Shown here one piece after another: positions 28,501 through 43,500 of a stretch of 64,000 nucleotides of DNA. A program made the translations under genes and the position numbers. The stretch is from Oxyruncus cristatus (Eukaryota > Chordata > Aves > Passeriformes > Cotingidae): contig VXAY01004974.1 of assembly GCA_013399855.1 (NCBI GenBank), positions 669,039 to 733,038 of the forward strand. Reading direction: 5' to 3'. The first letter of the stretch is position 1, and each line of letters begins with the position of its first letter. The notes under the pieces were generated by a model. It had not been told where the DNA came from, ran no database searches, and saw only the letters and a program-made list of their open reading frames with translations.

Positions 28501-31500
28501 GTACCTCACATACATAATTTGAGAAGGCAAGTAAACCCCTGCTTTTCTTGTGAGAGAAACCATTAGCAAATGGGAGTGTGCTCAGCTCCTCTGAGTTCTT
28601 TTGGAGTGAAGGACAAGAGATTGAAGGCTAAACCACCCCAGTGCAGTTCTGCTGAGATTTACGGAGATATCAACACCCCTTCAAAGACACAGCATCAAAA
28701 GCTGAGCAATCTGAAAGATCAAGGGCCCAGGCTTATTCTAGTACATCAGAGATTATTGTTAACATCATAAATTTGGGTGAAGGACTTAAAAAAGGACTCA
28801 AAGGGGACAACTGAATTTCAAGTGACACACAAACTAGTTAATCACATCCTTATGAAAATTCACTTAAAAATGGTAAGCAAGACAGTAACAGCAAAACTAG
28901 AAACAAGATTCATAAGTGAGCATAGCCTGTCATACCTTGCAAAGATGCTCCAAAAAACAGCATTAAATTTCCTGCTCTTTTCTCCTCTGGAAAAAAAAAA
29001 TGTACTACAAAAGAATGAAGAGGGTGACTATTATAGGCCACAACCTGGATCTCCTCCAGCACCCACGATTCTCACACAATAATACTATAGCAGCTGCAAT
29101 TCTTCTGAAAAAGCACACGTTACTTCATCTAAAGTTTTCTAGTCCAAAGTAATTCTGAAGATGTTCACTGAAAAAGTTCACAGATACTTTAAGCTATTCC
29201 AAACAAACTCTAAGCAGGGAAAGAGAACTGAATTCTTCCTGGAATGGACAAACTTGAGGGGTTTTTATGCTTAATACCTCTCCGAAGAGTTAACTAACTG
29301 GATCAATTCATAAAGAGCAGGGATTACACTCTTATTTACCCTGGTCCATGTTAGAGAAGATCAAGAGATGCTTGCCCAACAGACTTTACACAAATAAAGG
29401 AAACTTCCTTCAAGTATAAATATACAAAATTCACTACAACTGAAGGACATCAAACTAAAGTGCTCAGGCTTTTAAAAGGAATGAGTAATTTCATGGTCCA
29501 TACTATTTAATGCAGCATAAAACAAGAACGATGAAATCTCAGATTGGGAAGAACTGAGTTTATTTCCCTGGCATCAGCAAGAGTGCCTTCTTTATCCATA
29601 TATTCCACTGATTATCTGTGTTTTGATAATTTTAAAAACTTGGGTCAGATTTCTTGTGCAGTATTGACACTGGCCAATGGCTGAAGCAGATGCCTGGAAA
29701 ACTGTCCAGTTTAGTACCTTACAGTTAATATCTCTGCCACAAACACTTGAAGTTATTTCCGGAACAAAGTGTGTCCTTTCTTTGCATGAGGTTAATGTAA
29801 GAAACAGAGAAAGGCATTAAAAAATAAAGATTTGGCTTAATACAGTCTGTCAGCTTCTCTTCCACACATAACTCTGCCTCTCTTTCCTGTAGGCTAGCAG
29901 TCTCCTCTCTCACACTCTTCCAGTCTTTCTACCAGTAGCATCACCTACTCTCCTGGCACCTGGTATGGAAAGGGAGAAATGTATTTTTGGCAATGCCACC
30001 TCTCTTCTTCCAGACCAAAGCCACTGAGTCTACAGAACTGCTACTGCCCTAGCGCACCTTGCTTTTAATGGGAGACCTTGCTGTAGACAGAGAGGTGGAG
30101 GGTTGCTGCACATCCATGAGAAAGGGAGAAGAGGAAGGAAAAAAGGTGCCACCAGATGAATCATGCCTGCCCTTCCCCACCCTCCCAATATATACTGTCA
30201 TAGACTAGGGAAGAAAGAGTTGTGGGACAAGAAACTCAAGAAGCCTCTCAAGCGCCTTTCCTGCCCCAGTGCACACTGATCCACAGCGTTTGGTGGTTTG
30301 TGTTGCACTGTCTTCTATTCACCACAGAGAGCAGAAAGAGCCACTCTGTTTTCAAAGGCAGGTGAAACAAGCAAGTTCCTATTTTTGCTAAAGGATCAGT
30401 AGCCATGTGTCAAAGGACTGATAGGAAGCTTCGAGGTGACACTTGTTACAAAATTAATCAACAATCTTATGCCTATCATTCATTTCAATCATGGCAGGTG
30501 ACACCTCCTGCCAGAATTAAGGAGTACATTTCTTATAACCCACACAATTTAAAATTCAAAATGTAAGTAGTATGTTGGATTTCACTTATCTAAAAAAAAA
30601 TAATCAGAGCAATCACCTTTGTGCTGATTTGGCACAGTTCAAAAGCCCAGAGCTCAGAAACCACAGCCAGACACAGGACAACTCACCCCACCCTCCCCTT
30701 CCTCCTCTTCTCACACAGTTGACATTCTCATCTCCGCTGCTGCCGCCGCCCTTGAAACAATGCAAGAAAGGGATGCCATTGTGCCTTCCTATGATGACAA
30801 GGATGGAAAGTGACTGTGCACGAAAAACAGTGGCAAGGAGTAAGAGAAGGGAGGGAGGAGTTTTGTATCTATTCCTACAGTTAATTGTTTTAGCTGCGAT
30901 TTTTCCTCTTGCTCTCCCTTCCTCTTTGCCCTGCCCAGCTAAGGAAGGGCTGTTTGGACACTGTCAGCTGGACACAAAACACACATCGGGCAGTGAATCA
31001 CCCTGGCAGAGCTCCATCATGGTGCTCTCCTCTTCCCCTCCAGTTCCCTCTCAGAAAACACAGTTGACCAAACACATACACTCATTAAAAATGAGTTACA
31101 ACTTGATGTAAATCATATCCAGATTGCAGTTTCTGAGATCAGAGGCAAGAATGAAATTACTTATGCCAGGACTCAAATAGTTCACAACTTATGCCCCCAC
31201 ATGAGGAACACTATTTTCAGATGGCACAGCCCAGGCTTCATCTGAAGAAGATATATTCATGATTACTTTTTAATAAAGAACAAGCCATTCCAAGCCATCT
31301 CTTATTCAGCAGCACTTCTAAAGGCACTCACACAATAATGTTATGAAGAAAGAGCAAAAGGCATTTTATGTTTTCATTTTTATGTTATTTCATGAGCATA
31401 CAAAGGACAGTATGTGATGACAACCAAAGAGTTATTCTGTACTTTATTGCAGGAACGCATTTTAAAATTAAAAACCATGAACAAATCTACAGAATAATTC

Positions 31501-34500
31501 AGTTTTCATATCAAACAGCTGCAGACCCTGTAACTGAAATAGTGTGTCTAAGGTTATAAATGAAAACTGTTCAGTATCATTCCTTGAGTGACAGATTAAA
31601 TTTCTAATCCAGTTATGGTAATGGCCACATGTGTAGTTTAACATAAATTAAGAGCTTAATTATATTTGTGACTATTTTAAACAAAATAACAAATTCCTCT
31701 GTACCTGTGAACGTAATTTATAGCAAAGCCACGTTCATTCTCCAAAACAATCTATTTTACACTGCAGCATGGCACTGCTCTAATGGCATAATGTAATTCT
31801 TGTCGTGGAATGTGGAAAGAGTGGATTCACTGGTAGCACAGAGGTTTTGAAGATAAATGAAGATTCTATTCATTCAAAGGTAATTTCATCTTAGAACTGT
31901 ATGAGAGATGTTTCACTCACAAACAGTACCTGTATAGCTTGGGTTTTCAGCATATTTTCTGCAACGACACAATGCTGCTAGATTGATTATGTTGATACTG
32001 CATTTCTCACCATGAAGAATTCCAGCTTTTATTCTTTTTTAAAAAAGGGATTGGCAGATTTTCATTTCAGTACCAAGCCTTTGTTTAAGCCTCAGCAACA
32101 AGTTCAAATTTCTGCTAATGTTTTGTCTAGAGAAAAACCAAACCACAATTCATACACACACACACACAAAAAAAAAAATCACAAATCTGTCAAGGGCAAT
32201 TAATCATGTGTGATTTACACATTTATTTGATTACTTGTTGAAGTAAATAAGCAATTGGTCTGTGTAACACAATTTTAAATTGCCCAAACATCCTTCTGTC
32301 ATTCAGGACTAAGAACAGACAATTCTAAAAGCACTTCCCTGGAATATATTAAGACCACTTACAAGGACATCAACTGCACAAGCAATTAATTCATATCTTA
32401 ACGTAATGAGCTGCAGGCTCTGTAACCTCAGGACATCCATGAGAATTTCCAGAATCCTCAACATTTTAGACAGCCTTTTGAGCAAGGCTATGAGACTACC
32501 TGCATAAAGATTTCAGAAGAACTTGTAATAAAAGAGGCAGTCTCCACATTCCTCCTCCCGACAAGTTGGAACAGTTCAAAGAGATGCTCTGAGCTGCCAT
32601 TTGAGGCAAGGCCTGGCACAGTGCAGCCGTATTAACCCCCTCCATTCTACTCAGCCACACTACTTCCACCCCGGCACTAAACAAAATGGCTTTACCTGCA
32701 CCAGGCATCAATAAGGAGATGGAGCCTGGACAGGCCCTCTGGTTCAGACTGAAATATCGTAATTCAGTTTTAATACATTTAAAACTCCATTTTTCCCTCC
32801 TTGAAGTTGTGGAGTTGCTTTGTTATTGAAATATAGTTGTGTACTCATGCAGTAGTTTTGGTGGCTTTTTTTGCTATGAGAAGCCTGGTAAGTAGAAATG
32901 CTGTATAATGGAAGCTGTACAATAAATACCCAGAGAACGGTTTTAACCATGAGTCATGTTACCCAGGAGATGTATGTGTTTTCATTAACTTTGATGGGAA
33001 GAGCGCTAAACGTCCCACAAGAACAGAGCCTTCATTCTATGTACAAACTTTCTCTTTCCAATAGCTGAATAATCATTACTGATTAGTATTTCCCTTCGAT
33101 TTTAATTCATTTGCAGTGAAAATAAAATTTCATCCAGTATCAAGATTTGGTAGCCTAAGTGGACTTCACTTTCAACAGGATTGTATAATACACCACCTCG
33201 TTACCACACAAGGAGTGCAAACAACAAGATGTACCAGAGATAATGCACTAGTTCACTCGAAATTATGTTGTACTTTCAGCAAATATAAAGAATCTGAACC
33301 CAGAAAAAGACAAAGAAATTGTTAAATTAGTCTGTTTCCAAAATCAACAATGAGAAAAACAGGAATTAAAAAGCAAACAAACAAAAAATAAAATAAACAA
33401 CCCTACCAGAATCAACATAGAAGTTCCACAAGATGACAGGGATTTTTGTGTTTGCTTTTTTTTTTAACTATTGAAGGCACCACCACAGTTACTTAGCAAT
33501 TCCCAGAAGACTGTTCTCCCCTCCCTTATCTGACATTAGGAGTCCAGATTTTACTGCACAATGAGAAGTCATAAGTCCAATCATTATTAAAACAGCAAGA
33601 CTCAATCAACTCCTGTGTTCAACCCGCAACCCTCACTACTCATTAATTACACATACACTGAGAGCAGCTTGCTCTGCTTGTCTGCTTGATCTGCTCCGTT
33701 GACAAGAGATACATGAAGTGCCATCTGTATTGCAGGGTTGGCAACTTCCAAACAGTCCAGTTTTACTCTGACTAGTTGCTTACTACGGCATCGGGCTGTA
33801 CTCACCCCCAAAACTCCAGATATCTGCATGTATGTCCCTCTGAGACCTATCCCAGAGCAGCGCTATGAGGAGGTGCTACAAGGAGATTTTTAAGAAATAT
33901 CTGAAAAGACTAGTTGCAGCACATTCAGAGTCTTGTTGAGCACCATGTTTCTCAAAGATTTGATGGCGGATGACTCCACACGCTCTTTTGACCAGAGAGA
34001 CTCAAACTTCTGATACCTTTTCACCACGTGGAAGTTCAATAAGCCACAAACAAGCTTTCTATCTGGTGATATTCGTGTGCCCCAAATCAGTAACAGGGGG
34101 AAAAGGAACGGAAAAAAAGTCTCAGGTACCTGCTCCTATTTCTCCTCCTATCCCTCATTCCAAATTTTTCCTCAGAAAAAGACACACATCTCAACTCCCA
34201 CTGCCCTCCCCCCACCCAAAAAAAACCCCCAAAACTCCAGCAAAAGGATATTCAGTAAAAAGATAACAGGCTCTCATCAAAATAAAATTCTGAAAGAGAG
34301 GAACTCATTAATTTCCTTATGCAAAACACACTGATATATTTAAGCCTTTCTGATCATTAAGCTACAATACATAACTGCATATCCTAGTATCATTTCAAAA
34401 CAGATGAAAGACACCAGAGACAGTTATTCTTTCACAGTCACAACCATGTTACACAATTCTTAAAAATTTATACGATTTATACGGTTCCCCAATACAAAAT

Positions 34501-37500
34501 TGTTCTATAAAGTTTAAGATCAGATATCTACCAGAGTCATATTTATAGTCATGGCTACTATCAGCTGTCCAGCTAGAGAATATTGAAGAAAAACAAGCTT
34601 TTTTAATATATTATAGTTAATTTATCATCTAAGTGACATGTGTAGGATAACAATGGACTGGAAATAGTATAGAAAAATGATGCATTAGAAAAGGAAATTT
34701 TTTGCTGGTGGGTTGGGAGTTTTTTTGTGTTTTAAATACAAGCCACACATACATGCACTGATAGACAGTAAGAAAATTCATGAGAACCACAAAAAATACA
34801 GCTGCTGGAGTAAAAAGGAACACTGAGATCAAGTGAGCAACAAAAAAATCTTATTTGCATTACTGTGAGGCACAATATAAAACATATTGCCCAAACAAAT
34901 AAACACTGCCCCATTTATCAGGTTTATCAAAGATAACTCCTCTTTCCAGCAAAGGATAAAGCTATCTTCTTGCCGTGATAGAATTTACTCTTGGAGGTAT
35001 TTCCTAGATTGCCAGACTGGAAGGAAAAAAGTTAAGAGATCCTGGAAGTAGTTACCATGATCAAATGATCCTAAGCTTTTATATCAGTTACAGCCTCCAA
35101 GTGTCCCACTTTGGCTAAATGAAATGTGTTTTTTTCAGGTAGCCCTCAAAGACTGCTTGCTGGAGCTTCTCTGAGCTAGACCACACACAAAAAGCAAGAA
35201 GCATTAGAACAGTGCAACTCCCTGCTAGGCAAAGCCGCAGCAAAGTTGCTTTGAAGAACAAGAACCTCACAGACATCCTGCTCTCCACTACTTCTGACAG
35301 CCAGGCCTTCTCTACTAACAGGGAAAACATCCCCTTGAGATTTGGGGTTACTGAACCTAACAGGTTAATGGAGATTACACGGATTTCACAGCCACAGAGG
35401 TGCTATTAAGTCAATTAGAGGTGCAAGTTTGTCAATTATATGGACTATTTCTAAAAACCACATTGGATCTCAAGTGTGTATACATGATCAAATTGAAAAA
35501 ACCTATCAGAGACACAGAGAGATGTGATGGCCACAGCGTGAAGCAAATATGCCCTGAGTTTGGGGCAGTATTAGCTTTGAGAATTAAATAAGTGGCAAAC
35601 ATCATGCACGATGTTACAAGACAAACATGCATAACAAGTGACAAAAGGTATGAATCATGGACAGTTCCCACAGTAAGTAGACAAGCAGATACTGCACGAA
35701 CACAGACCAATATAAATAGGAATACAAGTAGCAGCACTCTACACAGGACTTTCAAAGTCATCAAGTCCTTTAAGCTCTGGCACTCCAATGACAACATAAA
35801 GCAAATCAGATGCAGGAAATCAATTTTGGCAAAAATAATTCTTAAATTAACCATTTAGCTAAATACAGCTACTTTAGCTAGATACTAATTCAAAAAATAA
35901 AATGGAATTAACATCTTTAGTTTAGAAAATATGACATTTTACCTGAACAGCAAGGGAAGATGCATTATCAGAAAGCAAAATTTGTTCATCTGTTGAAAGA
36001 AAAAAACAACACAGAATTACAAAAAAACAGTGCACATTTAGCTACTGACCTGTAACTGTAAAGCACTCTGGGTTGCATTTCTTACACATAAAACAAGGAG
36101 CACATATATAATTATTATGCAGCTGGACTAGAAAATCTGTGATATGAATATTAAAAAGAGGGGAAAAAAACAGGATTTTTTCTCCTGCAAATGCAATTGC
36201 ACTTATCATATATTACTGCCAATATACAATAAAAAACACTCACATCTAAAAATCCAAATGCTTGACTTTTATGCCAATTACTCTTCTTCTAATCAAACTT
36301 AAATAAAACCGCATCTTCATACCTCCTCTGGCTAAAAAGTGAAAGTATTCAGAAACCCATAAGAGCAGCTTGCAGTTAATATTGCACACTGTGTCTAGGT
36401 CTGTCACACAAAAGAAAGATGACAAGTTCACTGCAATAAAAATTCCATGCTTAGAAGACTAGGGCTGCTACCTATTAGTCTTCATTACTTTGCAGTCTTC
36501 TGACAACTGTAGCAGGCTGCTGAGCCCCAAATGGGGGCCATAATGTGATCTGATGATATATGAAGAGCTGCTAAAGGGAGCCTGAACCATCCTAGCCTAT
36601 ACATTTTAACAGTTCCTTTTTACTGAGAGCCCACTTTACCACAAGACTTCAAAAATCTGCTGCCTCAGCTATTGGTGCAGTAAATCTGCCAACTGTGCCT
36701 GCAACCACATCATTTTACACTGCCTACAGCAGCCAATATAATGAGTCAATAATAAACCAAGGACCTTATAGGCCATGAATAGCTGGTTTATATTGGCAGA
36801 TGCAAGCATAGCTAAAACCTCTGACCAGACAAACAACACAAAGGACTCTTTTAACAGTTTCTGTGCTTCCTTGCAGTTAATTATCTTAGTGCATATTTAA
36901 TGTGTTATTTAATGTGTTCATCTTCCAGAAAGTAATTATTAATTGCCAAAACCAGTGTACCCACCCTTCAGTTGCTGATACAACGCAGCATTTTCAGGCC
37001 AAGGCTCTGCGGCTGTGGAGAGAGGAGAAATTAATTACTCAAGACAAACAACAATGTGCTTGCAAATGCTAACTGAACACGGATGTTACCTAGAGCAGGA
37101 ACTGAAACTGCAAAGATGCTGACGCAAGATTTAAACCTGCCCTAAAAATGTCCCACTGTCACTCTCTTCTCCCATACATCTCTCCTGCTCACAGATGGAC
37201 ATCACAGAGCAGAAAGTCCCAAAATGTAATGTTACAAGAAGAGCTAAAGTTGAAACTACATTACAGAATGGCCTTGTAATTCTCAAGCAGCTAAAGCAGC
37301 TATTTTCCCTCCACCGTAAAGACATCCTTGTGCACATTCCCAACCTAATTCTGGCCACTCCCAAGTGCAACTATTTATTAAGATACTAAACAAAGAATTC
37401 TGGAGAGAACAGAACAAGACACAGAGGAGAGAGGCACACACCTCCAAACCAAGTGTGAAGACCGCTTTGGGGAAATAGAAAAGCTTTCTGCCTTTTAAAG

Positions 37501-40500
37501 TTGTGACCTCACTGGTCCTATGTAATACCCATAAACCCAGCTGCTTGGGCATCTCAGAAATGTACCCACCAGGGCGACCGGGGCTAAGTTATGTACAGAT
37601 CAACCCTAAATGGGAATGTCAATATGCATTCAAAAACCTGCATCATCAGTTGTTCAAAACAGTTGAGCAGTTGTCAAAAAAAAATGAGGCAAGGAAATAA
37701 AAGACAATCACATCTTCCAGTTGAGAACCATTGCATGCAATCAATCATACACCACTTGAGTTTACGGGAAGGCAAAAATAATAATCAGCACCAATTTACT
37801 GTTAATAGTAGCATTAAGGTAACAGTTCATCCTTGTTTTGTCTCCATTACATTCCTTGTTAATGTCTGATTAAAAATCTATTTTTAAATATCAGTTCAAA
37901 CCTTGAATTCCACCCAAAATAGCTATTTGTAAGCAAAATAATTTCTCTAATCATGTAAATTATTTTTTTTAAAGCAATAATGTCTATAAATAGCTATGTG
38001 TGGTTTAAGCAAGTCACTGGCTTCAGTAAGGTCAGTCTTTGCATTTCTGCCTTTAGAACTCAAAGAAAAACTTTTCTATCATTCCTTTTGGATATTCATG
38101 AAGTATTAACTTTTATGGAAGTCACACAGAATATAAAGCTTAAAACACTGTACACAGTTTTGTGAAGGTCACTGCCTCTAACATTAAGGCACAGAGCCTA
38201 TCAGAGCTATACTTGCATGGGCATGAGAAAGCAACTAATCACATTTAAGTGTCATGAAAAAATGTTTTATGTTTTATTGTAGCAGCTATTGGTTTTACAC
38301 CCCTCCATTACAGTTTTGCCCTGAAGTAAAAATTCTTGAGGTGGAAGTACATTTACATCTTTAAATAAAAAGAGACTAAGATAGTGTCTGCGGTACTACA
38401 ACCTTAACCGTTTAAAATAATTTATCTAACATACACTTCTTCAAGTCCACTGAAGTCTTGCAAGAGCAAATGGAATGAGGAAATTAAGAATGTTATTACT
38501 GTATTTTAGCAAACTTATCAGTGCTGGACTCTGAGGTACTTACAGAAGTAACTAAGTCATGAAGGTACGTTAATCTTGTAAATGCTCCAGCCAAACAGTG
38601 AAAACATCCTTTTTACATGCCCAAAATGGTACAGAGAGCTTCGACTGCATGGGCCCATTCCTACTGAAATTTTTTGCCTGATCATCTTCTGACTGAAATT
38701 TCAGATTTTTAACTAATTCTTGGATTCCAGCCCAAACTGCAACTGGCCTATTTTTCACACAAGCACATGGCTGAAATATTTCAGGACCATGAAAATCAAG
38801 CAGACTCTTCATTTTCCAACAAAAGAGCTAGGTATAGTTCAAGAAATTCTGACATTAATTCCAGTCTGATTTTGGCACTAAGCTATATGCAGCCATGGAA
38901 ATATAGAGAGAGATTTATACACAGACACAACAGCTTTTTGGCACATAGAATTCAAAACTAAACTCCTGATAAGGCATGCCATATCCATGCTATAAACTGA
39001 AACAAAAGTAGAATATTGTTTGTAACTTGTTTGCCCTTATCAGCTTGAATCTTACTTCCACAATCTACCGATCACTGATGCATTTCCATGAACTATATCT
39101 GCTGACCCTAATTTCATTAGTCATGATATGAAATCTTTATCCCACAGCCTTAGTACACAGGAGCACACACTCAACTTGAGGGAAGGAAAGTTTAAACTCA
39201 TTCACGATTAGTTATGTACTAACACAGCTTCTGACAAGTAAATGAAATGAGGACAAACAGTCACACGGAAATCTTAGCCTTCGTTATCAGTACACCTTAA
39301 ACTCCAAACTTCAGCAGTTCTAAGAAAATGAATGCATAATACCCCCTGCACTTGGCACTGGACAGTCTCCCCAGGGAGGTCACAATTCTGACCAGGTCTG
39401 GAGACACATGCTCACAAGCCTTGAACCAAAGCCTTCAATTCTTTGTATGCAGAACAGATCAAAGATAGCTGATTTCACTATCACTATACAGACTGGATTT
39501 TGAAACAATCAGTGTCACATTAAGATTCACTCATAATGTAGAAAAAAAAAAATTCTGCAGTATGCATTCAGAATTGCATCATCTTCAGTGATACTAGGGA
39601 TACAAACACAAAGCCTGTGCAATCCTCTGGAAATCAAATAATTAAATACCCCTTCACTTCGAGACCTTCCAATTTCTACTCATTCTCCTTCTTCCAGGAG
39701 GTTTAAGAGTATGAAATAATTTTTTTTCTGATGGAGCAAGAAGTTTAAATACACACTGCAACATGAGAGGTCCAGGCTCATAAGGTACGAGCTAAATTTC
39801 AAGTATCAGCTCCCATGCCACCTTCAAGTAGTTGTAAGGTGAAAACATGCAGCTAAGGGAGACCAGAGCCCTGCTGGGGAAGAGAGGAGGAATTGCTGAA
39901 GGGTTGTCACATGCCTCCACAAGAGGAGAAAGTGTGTAACATCTTTAATGTACGCAATGACTCTTGCCTTATGAATGTAGGTGAAGACATAATTTGTAGA
40001 ATAATAGGCACTAATATTACACGCTGCTTCAGTTCTGTCATATTTCCAATCCATCAAGTTGATTAATGCTATAATAACTCCTCACAAACTTATCATTTGT
40101 GCACTAATGAAGTCAAATCCAGTTTATCCTTCGGCAACTATAATCTTCTGGTCTGTAGATGTTCATTTTCCTGCTAACCACAGCTACCATGGCACTTGGT
40201 ATATAAAGAGAAAATTAACAAATGTGATGTCAATTCAGCTTCAGAAGCTTTCAACACAGAACCACATTTATGTGTTAGATCCTACGCAACAGACATTTTT
40301 ATCATTAGTTGCTCACAGGATGAAATAACTGCCTGGAAGCATGCCTTAGAGGAATAGCTTCTCTACATTTCTTAAGAATAAGGAACTATTTGGTTCTTCC
40401 TTCTGCCTCCATAATTAGAGGAATTACTATTGTGTGGTTTTCCATGGGTCTCTCTCTCAAGCTTGCAGTCTTTAGTAAAAATTGTTTTCCCATCCTACTG

Positions 40501-43500
40501 AAACTTTTCCCATGGTTAACAAATTCAAATATTTAGTCTTTCATGTGGACTGTCTGCTGTTCAGGACAAGCAAACCTCATACTATTTATTGTCTTTCCCT
40601 ACTTCTCTCCCACACTGCTTGTTGATAAAAACAATAACACCAGTTACAGGAAACAACCAGCTCTGGGATCAGTGCTCCCGTTAACTTTGGCTGAAAAGAG
40701 CTGGAGTTCAAAAGTTACAGGGAAGTAAAAATTAAAAGGAGATGGACACTGCATAAGCCTTGTTATCCTAGGTGTTGAGAATTCAGCAGATACAGCACCC
40801 CAACAACTGGAAAAGTCAAACAGCAAGCAGACCACCTACACCAAATCTTACTTATTTTTGTGGATGACTAAAAATGCATGAAAATTTCACTAAGCTCAAT
40901 GTGTTTGTTAGTCAAAGTGTTTTAATTATTAACAGTTTAGCATAGAAAATCAGATTTCAAGGTGATAACAGGGTTCTTAGGTGTCAAATTAGACTTTTAG
41001 AAGAAAATTCTGTGAACTGGTGTATTGCATGTTCCCAGTGGAGTTTTAATTACTCAGGTTTGTAACTATTAAAACAGATTCCTAACTCCTCACCTGTCAT
41101 GTCAGAGAATGACAGAAAATAAGTAATTTCTGCTCTTACAAAAAAACTTCCAAAACACAGAATGAGTCATGACAGTCACATCAAATTCTTTGACACTAAA
41201 AGTGTATTGCAGTAGGTGCATTTTTCAGATTTTGTGGTGAAATGTTTTACTTGACCAACATTAAGGCCAGAGACAGATATTCAAATAGCAATTTGATTTC
41301 AACATTTCCAGATGTTTCAGACTGACATTTCAACAGTAAGACTTTATCCACCCACATACTTTTGGGACAGTAAGAGAAAAGAATGCACATATGCTGTAAG
41401 ATGAGATACTTTGGAGCACTGGACCCCACTATGAGTAGGGGATCAGCAGCTCACCTGAGGCCTACACACATCTCAGCTCCAACTACAGCTCTTAAAATAG
41501 GACATATGATACTTGCACAGTGGTGAATTTTAGTTCAAAGAATGAGAGGCTGCCAAAACATTCCCCCAAGCAAGAGGATGCACCACGTTCCCAAGACACT
41601 CTACAGTGCCTCAGTCCCACCAACTCCTTGCCTGAGCTGTTCAGGATCTATTTATGAGTGTATAAAACTCGGTTTCAACTCCTACACTCTGAATTACTGG
41701 GAAACCATTCATCCTGTGTCAGCACTGCCTGGATGGTTGGGGGAAACAGACATTTTCATCCACCTTCCCCAAGCAGCTTCACAATGATGAAAGAGATGTA
41801 ATGAAATGAATGGTTTACAGTTATGCCTTTAATCCTGTTACTTAAAAAAAAAAAAAGACTGACTGTAAAAATGGGAAGACACCAAACACTTTGCATTTTA
41901 AATTGTGGAATATGCTAAATAGCAATTTAGCCGTTTCAGCAGTCTAGTACGAACAGCCAGTTTCAGCAGTAGGGTATGAGGTGCCATCTGCCCTGCCAGT
42001 CTGCCACTCATTTAGCTTGTTGCCAGACTGGGGCATTCTTGAATACCAGCCACAGACAAAATCCAGAGACCTCTGGATCCAGGCATCAAAGATGTTGCCT
42101 CCTGCATGGGAAATGAAGTTATCAACAAGTTAAGAAGCTTTTGTAGGAAAACACTCAACTTGAAATTAGGCTGTTTTCAGCTCTTAGCAATACCACAGAA
42201 TTCCGGTGGGACAAGAAAGAACATTTTTGGAAGGCAATGCAGATAGAAATAATTTTCTGTTATAAAAGTAGCTTATGCCTAATAAGAATTAATACCAAAT
42301 GTTACTATCTTTTTGATTATTTATCAAGTACTGAAACTACACAGTGAGAAGTAAATCAAGACAATTTTTGTCCCGAATATCCTATAAACTAAAATCTACC
42401 AAATTCTCAGCATGCCACCAATCTGTCCTTTGATATCTTCTTTCTGCTCTGTAACTCAGTAGACTAAAAATCTCTTCCATGCAGTTCACTGTGTGCTGTT
42501 GTGCAGGTGAGGCTAAGGCCTGGCCTGGGAACATTTGACCTCAGACAGAGCAATTTCATGAAATGTTATGAAGCTTTTATGGATACTATAAAATAACAAC
42601 TACTTCTCTAAAATCACCACATTTGCCTGGATCAATTTCCTTTTTGTTACACTCTTCTTAAACGCTTTAATATTAAACTTACATAAAAAAAGGAGGAAAG
42701 CTAAAATATCTGTATTTACCAGTTTGGTTCACACAGTATTAAAGACCCGCTAAAATAGCCAAGAGGCAAGATAACCTCCACTTAAAAAAGCAAGCAAAAA
42801 TAGTTGGCATTAATTTGAATCTCTGTATTGCAGTATTACAGCTGGAGAGATTAACTTACGCATTATTTTCACATAGATTCCTTCAGCCTCTCCCTAGGTA
42901 CAAATTTGATTAAAATATAATGAGGATTCTCAACACTGTTTTCTCACCAGAGTAAACACTAGAAAGAAATTTCATCTTACATCTGGGCAACATCCACATC
43001 CAACAGCATTATTTACAAGTCTTCAAACATTATGAAGCAAACATCCTAACAATCAGCAGGAAAACAGTTACTCTTTTTGCTTTCCTAGGACTGCTGATAT
43101 GGGGGGGGACCTCCTCCTCAATTTGCTCTTGATATAGCAACCCAAAGAAAAGCACATGGAAAGCTGTCCCCTAGACGGCAGAAGGAAAGAGGATTATTAG
43201 CCACTTGATGTTAAAATGCATCAAAAAAGAAGCAGTTGATCACTTCATTCTCATCTACTACAAATCATTCATAATTTAAAGTAACAAAATATTGTTTAAA
43301 AAGAAAATGCCAGGAACTGGTGTGTTTCTATATCTTTATTTCAGGAAGTAAACGGAGGGACACATTTTGACTAACACTGTGAAGCTGAAGCCACTTTGGA
43401 ACCAAAACAGTTGAAATAAGTATACATCTCATACATTAACAGTGATCAATAAAGGAAGTACAAGAAAGTTGTGAATTAGCTTCCTTAAGACCCAGCAGTT

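Larger units (their letters stand above)
24175..35942 (-). other. MTX2: MTX2 intron 3 (11.8 kb)
   Basis: A long AT-rich intron. It contains an (AC)n/poly-A microsatellite at 32153-32178 and a very AT-rich stretch at about 27505-27600. A 179-codon plus-strand open frame at 30572-31111 is low-complexity and Pro/Ser-rich, without recognised domains. No further exon was found. Confidence 0.85.

Noticed and set aside
30572..31111. 179-codon open frame on the plus strand in MTX2 intron 3
   Set aside because: Pro/Ser-rich low-complexity translation, no recognised domain, no splice context and antisense to MTX2. I treat it as a chance frame.
39348..39410. Possible third CR1 fragment
   Set aside because: Only scattered similarity to CR1 phrases, out of order. 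Not enough to support a call.
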